From DROE01 sp964569865 (GTDB lineage Bacteria; Pseudomonadota; Alphaproteobacteria; Rhizobiales; Devosiaceae), in contig CAZMVQ010000002.1 of the NCBI GenBank assembly GCA_964569865.1, forward strand, positions 1 to 64,000: a stretch of 64,000 nt of DNA, in the 5' to 3' direction. The notes below the pieces were generated by a model. The model was not told the DNA's origin and did no database searches. It saw nothing but the letters and a program-made list of their open reading frames with translations. Below are positions 8,588 through 17,149 of this stretch, piece after piece. Both the position numbers and the translations under genes were made by a program. How positions within the stretch are numbered: the stretch's first letter is position 1; every line of letters begins with the position of its first letter.

Positions 8588-9679
8588 CTAACTAAGCGCT
8601 TTCCACCACCAGTTGAATTTGCGGGCCATGATTTTTTCGGTCATCCATTCAACAGCTGGCATTTGGGCGGCGCCTGTGCCTGCATTGGTCATTATGGTCA
8701 GTGCAAAATCAGATTTGGGAACAATTATTGCCTGACAAAAAAATGTTCCGGCCGAGCCGTTAATTACAGAAAGGTTTAATCTGTGCAGTGTTCCATTGGC
8801 CACTCCAAGGGAAAACCCCTGATAACCAAAGTGAATTTTTTGCAATGTTTTGGATTTTAGATACCCATCCTGTCCGGTTAATCCGGCCAGATTTTGGCGA
8901 ATATATTCGCTGAAATCAGGAGGTGTCAAAGCAAGATCACCAGCCGGGGCAATCAGGTCCGGCAATTTATATTCGTGATCCGGCCCAAGTTTTACGGTTT
9001 TATTGTTGGATATCATATGCCCCCAGGGTTGATCGGCCCCTAAATTGTTGGGCCAGCCATGGTGCATTTTTATGCCCAGCTTTTTTGCCAGTTCCGCAAT
9101 CATTTGTGCATAGGATTTACCTGAGGTTTTTTCCAGCATTTGTGAAATAATAGTATAACCGGCGTTGGAATAGAGATGGTCGAATTTGCCGTTGCTTTTT
9201 CGCTTTGTTGCTGGCGGCTGTTTGAGCAAAAACTCTACAAATTGACTGGTTCGCGGACCTGAATTTTCATCCAGTTCCGGCAGATCTTCTTCATGGGAAG
9301 TAAATGCCAAAATACCCGCTTCGCACAAAAAAAGATCCTCAAGGCTTATGTCATAATAATCATTGCGGGATTGGTTTTTTAATTCAGGAAACAGATCAAA
9401 ATACCGGGTCTCCCATTGCAGTTTACCCTCGTCAACCAGCCTGCCCGCTATCATTGCGAGCACGGATTTGGAGCATGAACCAATATGAAAAAAATCATTT
9501 ATAGTTGCCGGTTCGTTTTCCTCAAAAACCCGACTTCCCTGAAGGTGTGCCGATTGAATTTCATTGGAATTCATAGTCGAGATTGCAACGGCGGGAAGGC
9601 CGAAATTTCGAGTTGCCTTGCGGGTCAGCTTTTTTAGGAAGTCATCATTGATGGATGAGGAAAAAAGTTGAATGTTCAT
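8588..9679 (-). CDS. Beta-lactamase-fold serine hydrolase (class C / esterase type)
   Basis: A 363-residue penicillin-binding-protein-like hydrolase. The nucleophile motif SxxK is Ser68-Cys-Ser-Lys71, and the second motif YxN is Tyr170-Ser-Asn172. There is no signal peptide, so a cytoplasmic esterase or peptidase is more likely than a periplasmic beta-lactamase. Family knowledge covers esterases, D-amino peptidases and transesterases, and the substrate here cannot be assigned. It is convergent with the P450 gene, 36 bases away, and 94 bases downstream of the amine oxidase on the same strand. Confidence 0.82.
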   Translation of the reverse strand: MNIQLFSSSINDDFLKKLTRKATRNFGLPAVAISTMNSNEIQSAHLQGSRVFEENEPATINDFFHIGSCSKSVLAMIAGRLVDEGKLQWETRYFDLFPELKNQSRNDYYDISLEDLFLCEAGILAFTSHEEDLPELDENSGPRTSQFVEFLLKQPPATKRKSNGKFDHLYSNAGYTIISQMLEKTSGKSYAQMIAELAKKLGIKMHHGWPNNLGADQPWGHMISNNKTVKLGPDHEYKLPDLIAPAGDLALTPPDFSEYIRQNLAGLTGQDGYLKSKTLQKIHFGYQGFSLGVANGTLHRLNLSVINGSAGTFFCQAIIVPKSDFALTIMTNAGTGAAQMPAVEWMTEKIMARKFNWWWKALS

Positions 9680-9773
9680 GAAAAATCCATGTTGAAAAAA
9701 TTGTCACCCGAGGTCTGCCATATCTCGTAAATTGCAACAAGGTGCAAAATCATTCCGGTCTGTATTCCAGTAT

Positions 9774-10997
9774 TTACTTTGGATAAGCAATGTCCAGAGT
9801 TTGCAATGCTTTTTCGATGATAGCCTCATCCGACAGGGCGGCCAGCTCTAACGCGGGTGAGCCACCATTGAAGGCTAAAATAACCGGTTTGCCCAAGTAT
9901 CGATATAGATTTAGCCATTGATTGAACTGCCCTTGAGGAAGATCGTTCTCGGGTGTTATAATCCATGTGGTATCTTTGCCCCAAAAGGGTTGATCAAATA
10001 AAAGATAAACCTTGTCCAGTGTTCCCATACCGAGCCGGGTAATCGCGTTGGTTTTATTGTCGGGCAGTGGTGGATCAAATTTAATGCTATCGTTTTTTAG
10101 TACGCCAAGCGGAACAGTTATGATGACAGCGTCAAAAACTTTTTCAGTTGCGCCCGCCAAGCCAACACTTGCGCCTTGATTGCCATATGTTATGCGATCT
10201 ATGGGTGTTGATAATCTGACGGTGTAATCGCCCCTTAAAGCGTCAAAAATATCTGCATATCCGTTGGGAAATTTTACATCGGGACCACCATAGCTGCTTT
10301 GCAGAAAATAGGCTGTTCTATTGATCTGGTCGATATCGGCGCCAGCATCGTGCTGAATTTCAACAATATCTTCTACCCAGTTGGGTACATCACGATCGCT
10401 GATAATGCGACCGTCTTGCCCTTTGATAATATAGGTGTCATCTGTTTCGATGCGCTGCTGCCCAATTGAATCCGCTAATTCTGTCAGTGGATTTTTATCT
10501 GTTCCATGAATCCAACTTGCTCCCAAATCCAGCGGAAACCCTAGGCGATGGTCTGTCCAGATACGCCCGCCAATTCGGTTGCGAGCTTCAAAAACGCTTA
10601 CATTTAATCCTTGGTCAGCAAGTTTGTGGGCAGCGGATAATCCGCTCATACCGGCCCCGATGATTGCGATGTTCCGGTGGTTCCCGTTTAATATAAAGCC
10701 AGCGGTTTTCTGGCCTGATTCATAGGCGGCATGAACGGTGCTATTGTAGTCTGAGAACACGGCTTCACCGGCAAAATATAACCGGTCGCCTATCGGTCTC
10801 TCCAATGCACGGGTATCGCCGCGCCGCGCCCCTTTGGCTATGTAAGAATAGGAGCCAAAAGAATACGGATCACGGCTCCAGTTGGTCCTGATAAAGCCCA
10901 AAAGATTGCGGTTTTTGCCTGCCTGCGCTCCATGCCAGGGCGTAAATCCTGCCAGCACACTGCCACCCAATCCATAAAGTATAGAACGTCGATCCAT
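9774..10997 (-). CDS. Flavin-containing amine oxidase with circularly permuted motif order
   Basis: A 407-residue FAD amine oxidase (monoamine/polyamine oxidase superfamily) with an apparent Tat-type signal MDRRSILYGLGG and a possible Ala-Gln-Ala cleavage region near residue 26. The order is abnormal. Residues 35-98 hold the part that ends ordinary family members: TNWSRDPYSFGSYSY, then RLYFAGEAVFSDYNSTVHAA. Only then comes the dinucleotide-binding start, IIGAGMSGLSAA (112-123) and EARNRIGGRIW (137-147). The protein stops at residue 407, just where the missing C-terminal part would follow. The segment between DVPNW (203-207) and VKFPNGYADI is about 40 residues, shorter than in ordinary members. 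ATG at 10997 is preferred, and a TTG lies directly before it. Alternatives are a fused remnant of tandem copies or a misassembly, although no gap is nearby. Confidence 0.8.
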   Translation of the reverse strand: MDRRSILYGLGGSVLAGFTPWHGAQAGKNRNLLGFIRTNWSRDPYSFGSYSYIAKGARRGDTRALERPIGDRLYFAGEAVFSDYNSTVHAAYESGQKTAGFILNGNHRNIAIIGAGMSGLSAAHKLADQGLNVSVFEARNRIGGRIWTDHRLGFPLDLGASWIHGTDKNPLTELADSIGQQRIETDDTYIIKGQDGRIISDRDVPNWVEDIVEIQHDAGADIDQINRTAYFLQSSYGGPDVKFPNGYADIFDALRGDYTVRLSTPIDRITYGNQGASVGLAGATEKVFDAVIITVPLGVLKNDSIKFDPPLPDNKTNAITRLGMGTLDKVYLLFDQPFWGKDTTWIITPENDLPQGQFNQWLNLYRYLGKPVILAFNGGSPALELAALSDEAIIEKALQTLDIAYPK

Positions 10998-11194
10998 CAA
11001 ATATTTCCACTGCTATCTTTGGTATAGGCCCCGTTTTAATATCGCTGCGGTTGCTCATTTATGCGGCTTTTTTTAAAAAAAACCAAAGTGAAACACTACT
11101 CACTAATTCATCATGATTGTTGCAAATACTGAAAAAGGGACCTTTTGAGAGATATTTTTTTTATGTTCGATGTTCAGCAAAAAAAAAGTAAAAT

Positions 11195-12469
11195 TTAATT
11201 TTTCACAACGCTCATGCCAGCATAGGTAGCGCTCGTGCCCAACTGCTCTTCGATACGGATAAGCTGATTATATTTAGCCAAGCGTTCCGAGCGGGAAAGG
11301 GAGCCGGTTTTAATCTGACCGCAATTTAGCGCCACTGCCAGGTCTGCAATGGTTGAATCTTCAGTTTCACCAGACCTGTGGGACATAACCGAGGTATATG
11401 CGGCACGATGAGCCGTATCCACCGCTTCAAGAGTTTCGCTCAGGGTGCCGATTTGATTAACTTTTACCAATATGGAGTTGGCAACGCCCATTTTAATGCC
11501 CGATTTTAAGCGTTCGGTGTTGGTGACAAACAAATCATCGCCTACCAGTTGGATTTTATTCCCTGATTCAACCGTATGGGCTTTCCAGCCATCCCAATCA
11601 TCTTCGGCCATGCCATCTTCTATAGAGATAATGGGAAAGCGGGCCGCCAAATCGGCAAGATAGGCCACATGTTGATCGGCGCTAAGGCTCTTGCCCTCCC
11701 CGACCATTTCATATTTGCCGCCCTTATAATATTCGGAAGCGGCGCAATCCAAAGCCAGCGCCACATCTTCGCCCGGAGTAAAACCGGCCTCTTCAATGGA
11801 TTTCATAATAAAACCCAGCGCTTCGTCGGCCGAACCCAAATTGGGTGCAAAGCCGCCCTCGTCCCCAACATTGGTATTGTGCCCCTTATCACTGAGGGCT
11901 TTTTTTAATGTATGGAAAATTTCACTGCCCACCCGAACAGCATCGGCGAGGTTTTTTGCCCCGATGGGCATAATCATGAATTCCTGAATATCTATGGAAT
12001 TGTCGGCGTGTTCACCGCCATTGATGATATTCATCATTGGAACCGGCATAATGTGGGCATTGGGTCCGCCTAGATAGCGAAACAGGGGCAATTCAGAACT
12101 TTCTGCCGCGGCACGGGCTACCGCCAGCGAAACTCCAAGAATTGCATTTGCTCCCAGACGGCTTTTATTGGCGGTGCCATCGAGATCGCGCAGGGCCTGA
12201 TCAAGACCGATCTGATCAAGCGCGTCCATTTCGTGAATTTCTTCAGCGATTTCAATGTTTACATTTTCCACCGCTTTGGTGACGCCTTTACCCTTATATC
12301 TGTTGCCGCCATCACGAAGTTCCACCGCTTCATGGGCACCTGTGGATGCGCCGGAGGGAACTGCCGCTCGGCCAAAACTGCCATCATCGAGTACCACATC
12401 CACCTCGATTGTGGGGTTGCCCCGGCTGTCATAGATCTGGCGGGCGGCAACGTCGATTATTGCAGACAT
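11195..12469 (-). CDS. eno: Enolase
   Basis: A 424-residue phosphopyruvate hydratase converting 2-phosphoglycerate to phosphoenolpyruvate in glycolysis. The N-terminus is IIDVAARQIYDSRGNPTIEV. The metal-binding aspartate and glutamates lie in VALALDCAASEYY, ISIEDGMAEDDWDGW and LVGDDLFVTN. The signature SILVKVNQIGTLSET contains the catalytic lysine, and SHRSGETED closes the active site. Length and order are normal. It is the only glycolytic gene here besides tpiA. Confidence 0.97.
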   Translation of the reverse strand: MSAIIDVAARQIYDSRGNPTIEVDVVLDDGSFGRAAVPSGASTGAHEAVELRDGGNRYKGKGVTKAVENVNIEIAEEIHEMDALDQIGLDQALRDLDGTANKSRLGANAILGVSLAVARAAAESSELPLFRYLGGPNAHIMPVPMMNIINGGEHADNSIDIQEFMIMPIGAKNLADAVRVGSEIFHTLKKALSDKGHNTNVGDEGGFAPNLGSADEALGFIMKSIEEAGFTPGEDVALALDCAASEYYKGGKYEMVGEGKSLSADQHVAYLADLAARFPIISIEDGMAEDDWDGWKAHTVESGNKIQLVGDDLFVTNTERLKSGIKMGVANSILVKVNQIGTLSETLEAVDTAHRAAYTSVMSHRSGETEDSTIADLAVALNCGQIKTGSLSRSERLAKYNQLIRIEEQLGTSATYAGMSVVKN

Positions 12470-12521
12470 GGGAAAAACCTTTTTTGTGACTTGGTGTTAA
12501 AGCTAACGATTACGTGGGTTT

Positions 12522-12560
12522 GGGTCTTGACCCTTGGGTCTGACCCTAGGGTCAAGACCC
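12522..12560. promoter_or_regulatory. Cluster of three GGGTC-N-GACCC palindromes upstream of eno
   Basis: Within 39 bases stand GGGTCTTGACCC (12522-12533), GGGTCTGACCC (12536-12546) and GGGTCAAGACCC (12549-12560). The outer two are also perfect inverted copies of each other, so the whole can fold as one hairpin. The cluster sits 53-91 bases before the eno ATG and after the DeoR stop codon. There is no T-run, so a plain terminator is less likely than an operator array or an RNA hairpin. Confidence 0.55.
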
Positions 12561-12626
12561 TAGATACGCCCAACGGATAAAAAATGAAAGTGGTGAAGCA
12601 AATTGCGGGCGAAGGTCTGTGGAAAA

Positions 12627-13388
12627 TCAGGAGGCCTGCACAAGTTCCACGTTATTTTCAGCACAGATGGAGCGGATTTTTTCGCTTTTGCAAACATCGG
12701 TTACAAATGTGTCCACCTGAGACAGGTGGCCAATTCTGACCGGGGCCGTGCGCTCTGTCTTGGTGCTATCGGCAACAAGAATTACGTGGCGAGCATTTTC
12801 AATGATCGCCTGCGCTACTTTTACTTCGCGAAAATCATAGTCAAATAGTGCGCCGGTCTGATCAATTGCCGATACCCCGATAATTGCATAATCCACGGAA
12901 AATTGGCGGATAAAATCAACTGCCGCCTCCCCCACAATGCCTCCGTCTGAGGCGCGAACTACACCGCCGGTGATTATGATTTCAAACTGTTTATATACTC
13001 GCATGCGGTTGGCGACATTGATATTGTTGGTAATTACCATTAATCCGTCGCGCTTAAGTAGAGCGTGGCTAACCGCTTCTGTTGTCGTGCCGATATTGAT
13101 AAAAAGAGACGCATTGTCAGGGATTATTTCCGCTGCGGCGCGCCCGATTGCTTGTTTTTCAGTTTCAGAAATCAGTCGGCGTTGCTCATATTCCATATTT
13201 TCCGTACCAGAGGGAAACATGGCCCCCCCGTGAACTCTGGAAAGGATGCGGGCGCGGCAAAGTTCGTTTAAGTCTTTGCGAATGGTTTGTGGAGTGACTT
13301 CAAAACGCGCTGCAAGTTCATCAACCCCTACCCGGCCGACAAGTCTGGCGGTTTCAACAATTTCCTGGTGACGAGGATGGATATACAT
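12627..13388 (-). CDS. DeoR/GlpR-family transcriptional regulator
   Basis: A 253-residue repressor. The N-terminal winged helix-turn-helix contains VDELAARFEVTPQTIRKDLNELC, followed by the family arm RVHGGA. The C-terminal DeoRC sensor domain (about 75-230) has the NIGTTTEAVSHAL phosphate-loop region and ends with a typical VDTFVTD. Such proteins respond to sugar phosphates. GlpR (glycerol 3-phosphate) is the closest type by eye, but no glp gene is present to support the name. It is followed by the palindrome cluster and eno. Confidence 0.85.
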   Translation of the reverse strand: MYIHPRHQEIVETARLVGRVGVDELAARFEVTPQTIRKDLNELCRARILSRVHGGAMFPSGTENMEYEQRRLISETEKQAIGRAAAEIIPDNASLFINIGTTTEAVSHALLKRDGLMVITNNINVANRMRVYKQFEIIITGGVVRASDGGIVGEAAVDFIRQFSVDYAIIGVSAIDQTGALFDYDFREVKVAQAIIENARHVILVADSTKTERTAPVRIGHLSQVDTFVTDVCKSEKIRSICAENNVELVQAS

Positions 13389-13518
13389 GCCTAAATCTCT
13401 GCTTAATTGTTCACGTTTTTTCAGACAATACTAATGAATTGGCCAGAGCAAAAGATATTTATGATCACGGGTTATAAATTGTAAGTTATTTCACCGACGA
13501 GGCAGTTTCAAACAAAAC

Positions 13519-13698
13519 CTACTCTTTTGGTTTTTGATGATTGTCCAATAATTTTTCCGCAATCTTTTGGCGGGTTTCAATCAATTTTTTTTCGCTTTTA
13601 GTCCGGCCGAATTTTATACGATTTTCATTTGCCTGTTGTTGTTTTTTTACGTTATCGCGGCTTTTTCTGGCCTTGTTGAGGTTGATGATTTTACTCAA
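13519..13698 (-). CDS. DUF4169 family small protein
   Basis: A 59-residue very basic protein, recognised by the start SKIINLNKARKSRD and the core ANENRIKFGRTKSEK, which match DUF4169. The whole chain looks like one charged helix. Function is unknown. A TTG codon at 13698 is proposed as start because GGGAGC stands about 8 bases before it. It begins 24 bases after the pyrG stop on the same strand and is probably co-transcribed. Confidence 0.7.
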   Translation of the reverse strand: MSKIINLNKARKSRDNVKKQQQANENRIKFGRTKSEKKLIETRQKIAEKLLDNHQKPKE

Positions 13699-13722
13699 TG
13701 TACAAGCTCCCAAGGCTAGCCC

Positions 13723-15351
13723 CTAAACCAAACGTCCCTGCTTCAGTGAAGCCTTGATAAACGAGGCGAACAATGGATGTGGTTCAAACGGGCGCGATTT
13801 AAGTTCGGGATGAAACTGCACACCGATAAACCATGGATGATCGGTTCTTTCAACGATCTCGGGCAGTTTTCCATCAGGTGAAGTACCAGAAAACAATAAT
13901 CCATTGGCTTCCAAAACTTTGCGATAAGCCATGTTTACTTCGTAACGGTGACGATGGCGCTCTGAAATTCTTGTGGTGCCGTAAATGTCTGCAACCCTTG
14001 ATCCGCGTACCAGTTGAGCAGGATATGCCCCCAAACGCATGGTGCCGCCAAGATCGGTATTTTTATCACGTTCCTGTTTGACGTTGCCCTTTATCCAGTC
14101 GGTCATCAGGCCAACTACCGGTTCTTTAGTTTCTCCAAATTCGGTTGATCCGGCTTTTTTTATTCTTGCGGTGTTGCGGGCCGCTTCGATACAGGCCATT
14201 TGCATGCCAAAGCAAATGCCAAAATACGGCACTCCACGTAAGCGGGCAAATTTTGCGGCCGCAATCTTGCCTTTTGATCCACGTTCGCCAAATCCTCCCG
14301 GCACTAAAATGCCGTGTATGCCTTCAAGAAACGGAGCCGGATCGTCCTTTTCGAAAATTTCGGAATCAATCCAGCTGATATTAACTCGCACCCGATTGGC
14401 GATACCGCCATGAATTAGAGCCTCGGATAAAGATTTATAGGCATCTTTTAAGCCAGTATATTTACCAACAATGGCAATATTGACCTTGCCCTCGGCGTTG
14501 TGAATTCCATCTGAAACCGCCTCCCATTGGGACAGGTCAGGGTCTGGCGCGTCCTTGATATCAAAGGCTTTAAGCAGTTCCAGATCAAGGCCTTCTTTAT
14601 GATAGGCGATTGGCACATCATAAATCGAAGATACATCCAGCCCTTGAATAACCGCGTTTTCGCGCACATTGCAAAAGCGGGAAAGTTTTTGCCTTTCAGC
14701 CTTTGGAATTGGACGGTCACAACGTACCAGCAAAATATCGGGCTGGATGCCAATGGAGCGCAATTCTTTCACCGAGTGCTGAGTTGGCTTGGTTTTAAGC
14801 TCTCCGGCACTTGGAATATACGGCATCAGGGTCAGGTGAATATAAACCACATCACCACGGGGTAAATCATTGCCAAGCTGGCGAATGGCTTCAAAAAACG
14901 GTAAGGCTTCAATATCGCCAACCGTGCCCCCGATTTCGCACAACACGAAATCGAAATCGTCATTATCGGCCAGAACAAAGTTTTTAATCTCGTCGGTAAC
15001 GTGGGGAATTACCTGCACCGTGGCCCCGAGATAATCACCTCGGCGCTCTTTGGTGATAATATCGGAATAGATGCGCCCGGTGGTGATATTGTCCTGCTGG
15101 TTGGCGGAGCGGCCGGTAAAGCGCTCGTAATGGCCCAGATCAAGATCGGTCTCTGCCCCGTCATCGGTGACAAAAACCTCCCCATGCTGGGTTGGCGACA
15201 TGGTGCCGGGATCGACATTGAGATAGGGGTCGAGCTTTCTAAGGCGAACCTTATATCCACGCGCCTGCAAAACAGCGCCAAGGGCGGCTGATGCCAGACC
15301 TTTACCAAGTGAGGAGACCACGCCCCCGGTTATAAAAACATAACGAGCCAT
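13723..15351 (-). CDS. pyrG: CTP synthase
   Basis: A 542-residue enzyme that aminates UTP to CTP using glutamine. The N-terminal synthetase domain starts YVFITGGVVSSLGKGL (P-loop). The C-terminal class I glutamine amidotransferase domain has the Cys nucleophile in YFGICFGMQMA, and the His and Glu of the triad in GVQFHPELKSRP. Length is normal. The secG gene lies upstream on the same strand, with a terminator between the two. Confidence 0.97.
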   Translation of the reverse strand: MARYVFITGGVVSSLGKGLASAALGAVLQARGYKVRLRKLDPYLNVDPGTMSPTQHGEVFVTDDGAETDLDLGHYERFTGRSANQQDNITTGRIYSDIITKERRGDYLGATVQVIPHVTDEIKNFVLADNDDFDFVLCEIGGTVGDIEALPFFEAIRQLGNDLPRGDVVYIHLTLMPYIPSAGELKTKPTQHSVKELRSIGIQPDILLVRCDRPIPKAERQKLSRFCNVRENAVIQGLDVSSIYDVPIAYHKEGLDLELLKAFDIKDAPDPDLSQWEAVSDGIHNAEGKVNIAIVGKYTGLKDAYKSLSEALIHGGIANRVRVNISWIDSEIFEKDDPAPFLEGIHGILVPGGFGERGSKGKIAAAKFARLRGVPYFGICFGMQMACIEAARNTARIKKAGSTEFGETKEPVVGLMTDWIKGNVKQERDKNTDLGGTMRLGAYPAQLVRGSRVADIYGTTRISERHRHRYEVNMAYRKVLEANGLLFSGTSPDGKLPEIVERTDHPWFIGVQFHPELKSRPFEPHPLFASFIKASLKQGRLV

Positions 15352-15432
15352 GGGCCATGACCTTAATGAACAAACAAACGATTCGGGTAGTAAATTTTGT
15401 CGTTATAGAAAGATATTTTTGTTTCGGGCAAA

Positions 15433-15456
15433 AAAGAAGGGGATGCATGCACCCCC
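15433..15456 (-). terminator. Terminator downstream of secG
   Basis: GGGG and CCCC flank the palindrome TGCATGCA. In the secG direction they are followed by TTCTTTTTTG, about 30 bases after the secG stop. Confidence 0.65.
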
Positions 15457-15485
15457 AAACTTTAAAATTTTATTTTTCAGCGCAC

Positions 15486-15929
15486 CTAATTGTTGTTGAC
15501 TGGCGCGGCAGGAGTTTGCGGCACCGGTAAAGAAGAATCTTGTGGCGAAGCCGTATCGGCAGGAGTTGCGCCATCAATCTGGGGGATGGCAAGTGAATTA
15601 TCATTGTTGTCGGGCTGCATTGAATTCAAAGCATCAAGAACTGAATTTCCTTCGCCCGGCAATGTAGTTGCGGCATTGTCCAGAATTGAATTCGCATCAC
15701 CATCAATAGAGGCAACGATCGACAAGGCAATGGCTGTTGCCATGAACAGAGCTGCCAGAATTGCAGTGGTGCGCGTTAATACATTGGCCGATCCGCGAGC
15801 GCTGACAAGGCCGCTTCCGCCGCCGCCGCCGCCCATGCCAAGACCGCCGCCTTCTGATCTTTGAATCAGAATTATGGTAATCAGTGCTAAAACAATCAGC
15901 AAATATGCAACAATCAGTACGTTGGCCAT
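15486..15929 (-). CDS. secG: Preprotein translocase subunit SecG
   Basis: A 147-residue inner-membrane protein with two membrane segments (about 4-22 and 55-75), joined by the glycine-rich loop EGGGLGMGGGGGG and the conserved SARGSANVLTRTTAILA. SecG assists SecYE/SecA protein export. The C-terminal 70 residues are a disordered tail rich in Asn, Asp, Pro and Gln, typical of alphaproteobacterial SecG. It lies downstream of tpiA on the same strand, 166 bases away. Confidence 0.93.
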   Translation of the reverse strand: MANVLIVAYLLIVLALITIILIQRSEGGGLGMGGGGGGSGLVSARGSANVLTRTTAILAALFMATAIALSIVASIDGDANSILDNAATTLPGEGNSVLDALNSMQPDNNDNSLAIPQIDGATPADTASPQDSSLPVPQTPAAPVNNN

Positions 15930-16095
15930 GACAAATGAATTCTCTTGATCGAAATGGAAAAGATGCGCGGTTCTACAACCTGTTGAATATAAATACCAGC
16001 GCCATTTTGTTAAATTTTAGCTTTGGTCAATTAGCAAATAAAAATGGTGCAATAATTGATATAGTTGTGTTTTAAAAATTTAACAGGTCCTGCCC

Positions 16096-16875
16096 TTAAT
16101 CACAGGCTGAACGGATTATTGCTAAAAAGTCATCGGCCTTGAGGCTGGCTCCACCAATCAAGCCGCCATTTACGTTTGGTATTGCAAGGATATCTGCTGC
16201 ATTTGTCGGCTTCATGGAGCCGCCATAAAGAATGCGCACATTTGCCCCCTCTTCGCCAAAACGTTCCACCAGCCAATCTCTTATGGCAGCGTGCATGGTT
16301 TTTATATCATCAAGTTCTGGAACCAAACCGGTGCCAATCGCCCAGACAGGCTCGTAGGCAATGACCAGATTTTTTGCTATTACGCGTTTATCAAATATTC
16401 CAAGGTCTGGAACCGAACCATTTAATTGCTTTTCAACCACGGTCATTGCCAAAGCACCAAGCCGCTCTGAATGGGTTTCACCCACACAAATTATCGGCGT
16501 GGTTTGAGCATCAAGCGCGGCTTTGGCCTTGGCATTTACCAGACCATCGGTTTCACCATGATCAGCCCGGCGCTCTGAATGGCCAACGATAATATATTGT
16601 GCGCCGGCATCAGCCAGCATCGAAGCTCCGATATCGCCGGTATGGGCACCTTTTTTGGCGATATGACAATTTTGGGCGCCGGAAACAACGGCTCCGGAAA
16701 GGCATATTTTCGTGGTTTGGGCAAGCAGGGTCACAGGAGGGCAAATAAGCACTTCGCAGCGATGGGCAGGATCATTGCGCAGAGAAAGGGCCATTGATCT
16801 AATCTGTGAAAGGTCTTCGCTCAGACCGTTCATTTTCCAATTGCCCGCTATAAGTGGTTTTATTTCTGAATTCAT
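16096..16875 (-). CDS. tpiA: Triosephosphate isomerase
   Basis: A 259-residue TIM-barrel enzyme interconverting dihydroxyacetone phosphate and glyceraldehyde 3-phosphate. The catalytic Lys is in AGNWKMNG, His in IVGHSERR and Glu in VIAYEPVWAIGTG. The phosphate-gripping loop is ILYGGSMK. The gene is divergent from ppiD across 274 bases, which must hold both promoters. I found no convincing boxes there. Confidence 0.96.
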   Translation of the reverse strand: MNSEIKPLIAGNWKMNGLSEDLSQIRSMALSLRNDPAHRCEVLICPPVTLLAQTTKICLSGAVVSGAQNCHIAKKGAHTGDIGASMLADAGAQYIIVGHSERRADHGETDGLVNAKAKAALDAQTTPIICVGETHSERLGALAMTVVEKQLNGSVPDLGIFDKRVIAKNLVIAYEPVWAIGTGLVPELDDIKTMHAAIRDWLVERFGEEGANVRILYGGSMKPTNAADILAIPNVNGGLIGGASLKADDFLAIIRSACD

Positions 16876-17149
16876 TTATTACATCTAACCTTAAAAGTTG
16901 CAGAACAATCCAAATATTTAAAAGTTGGAATGCTCCTTGCCCGTCAGACCTTGCGCCCTGACTATTAAACGCACTATTGCGCGTTGATCATTTTTGCCGT
17001 AACCGATGCCAATTGAATTGTTATTATGGTAGCTTAACAGTTTAAGGACCAGTTGTCATAGGGCTAATGGTCTCATGTGCAAATGTTGACTTGTTGCTGG
17101 TCTGCATGGATTGCTACTTTGAAACTGAACTAAACGACTGGAAAATAAA

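Noticed and set aside
7253..11000. P450, serine hydrolase and amine oxidase as a secondary-metabolite cluster
   Set aside because: The P450 is on the opposite strand, there is no synthase, carrier protein or transporter, and no shared operon can be shown.
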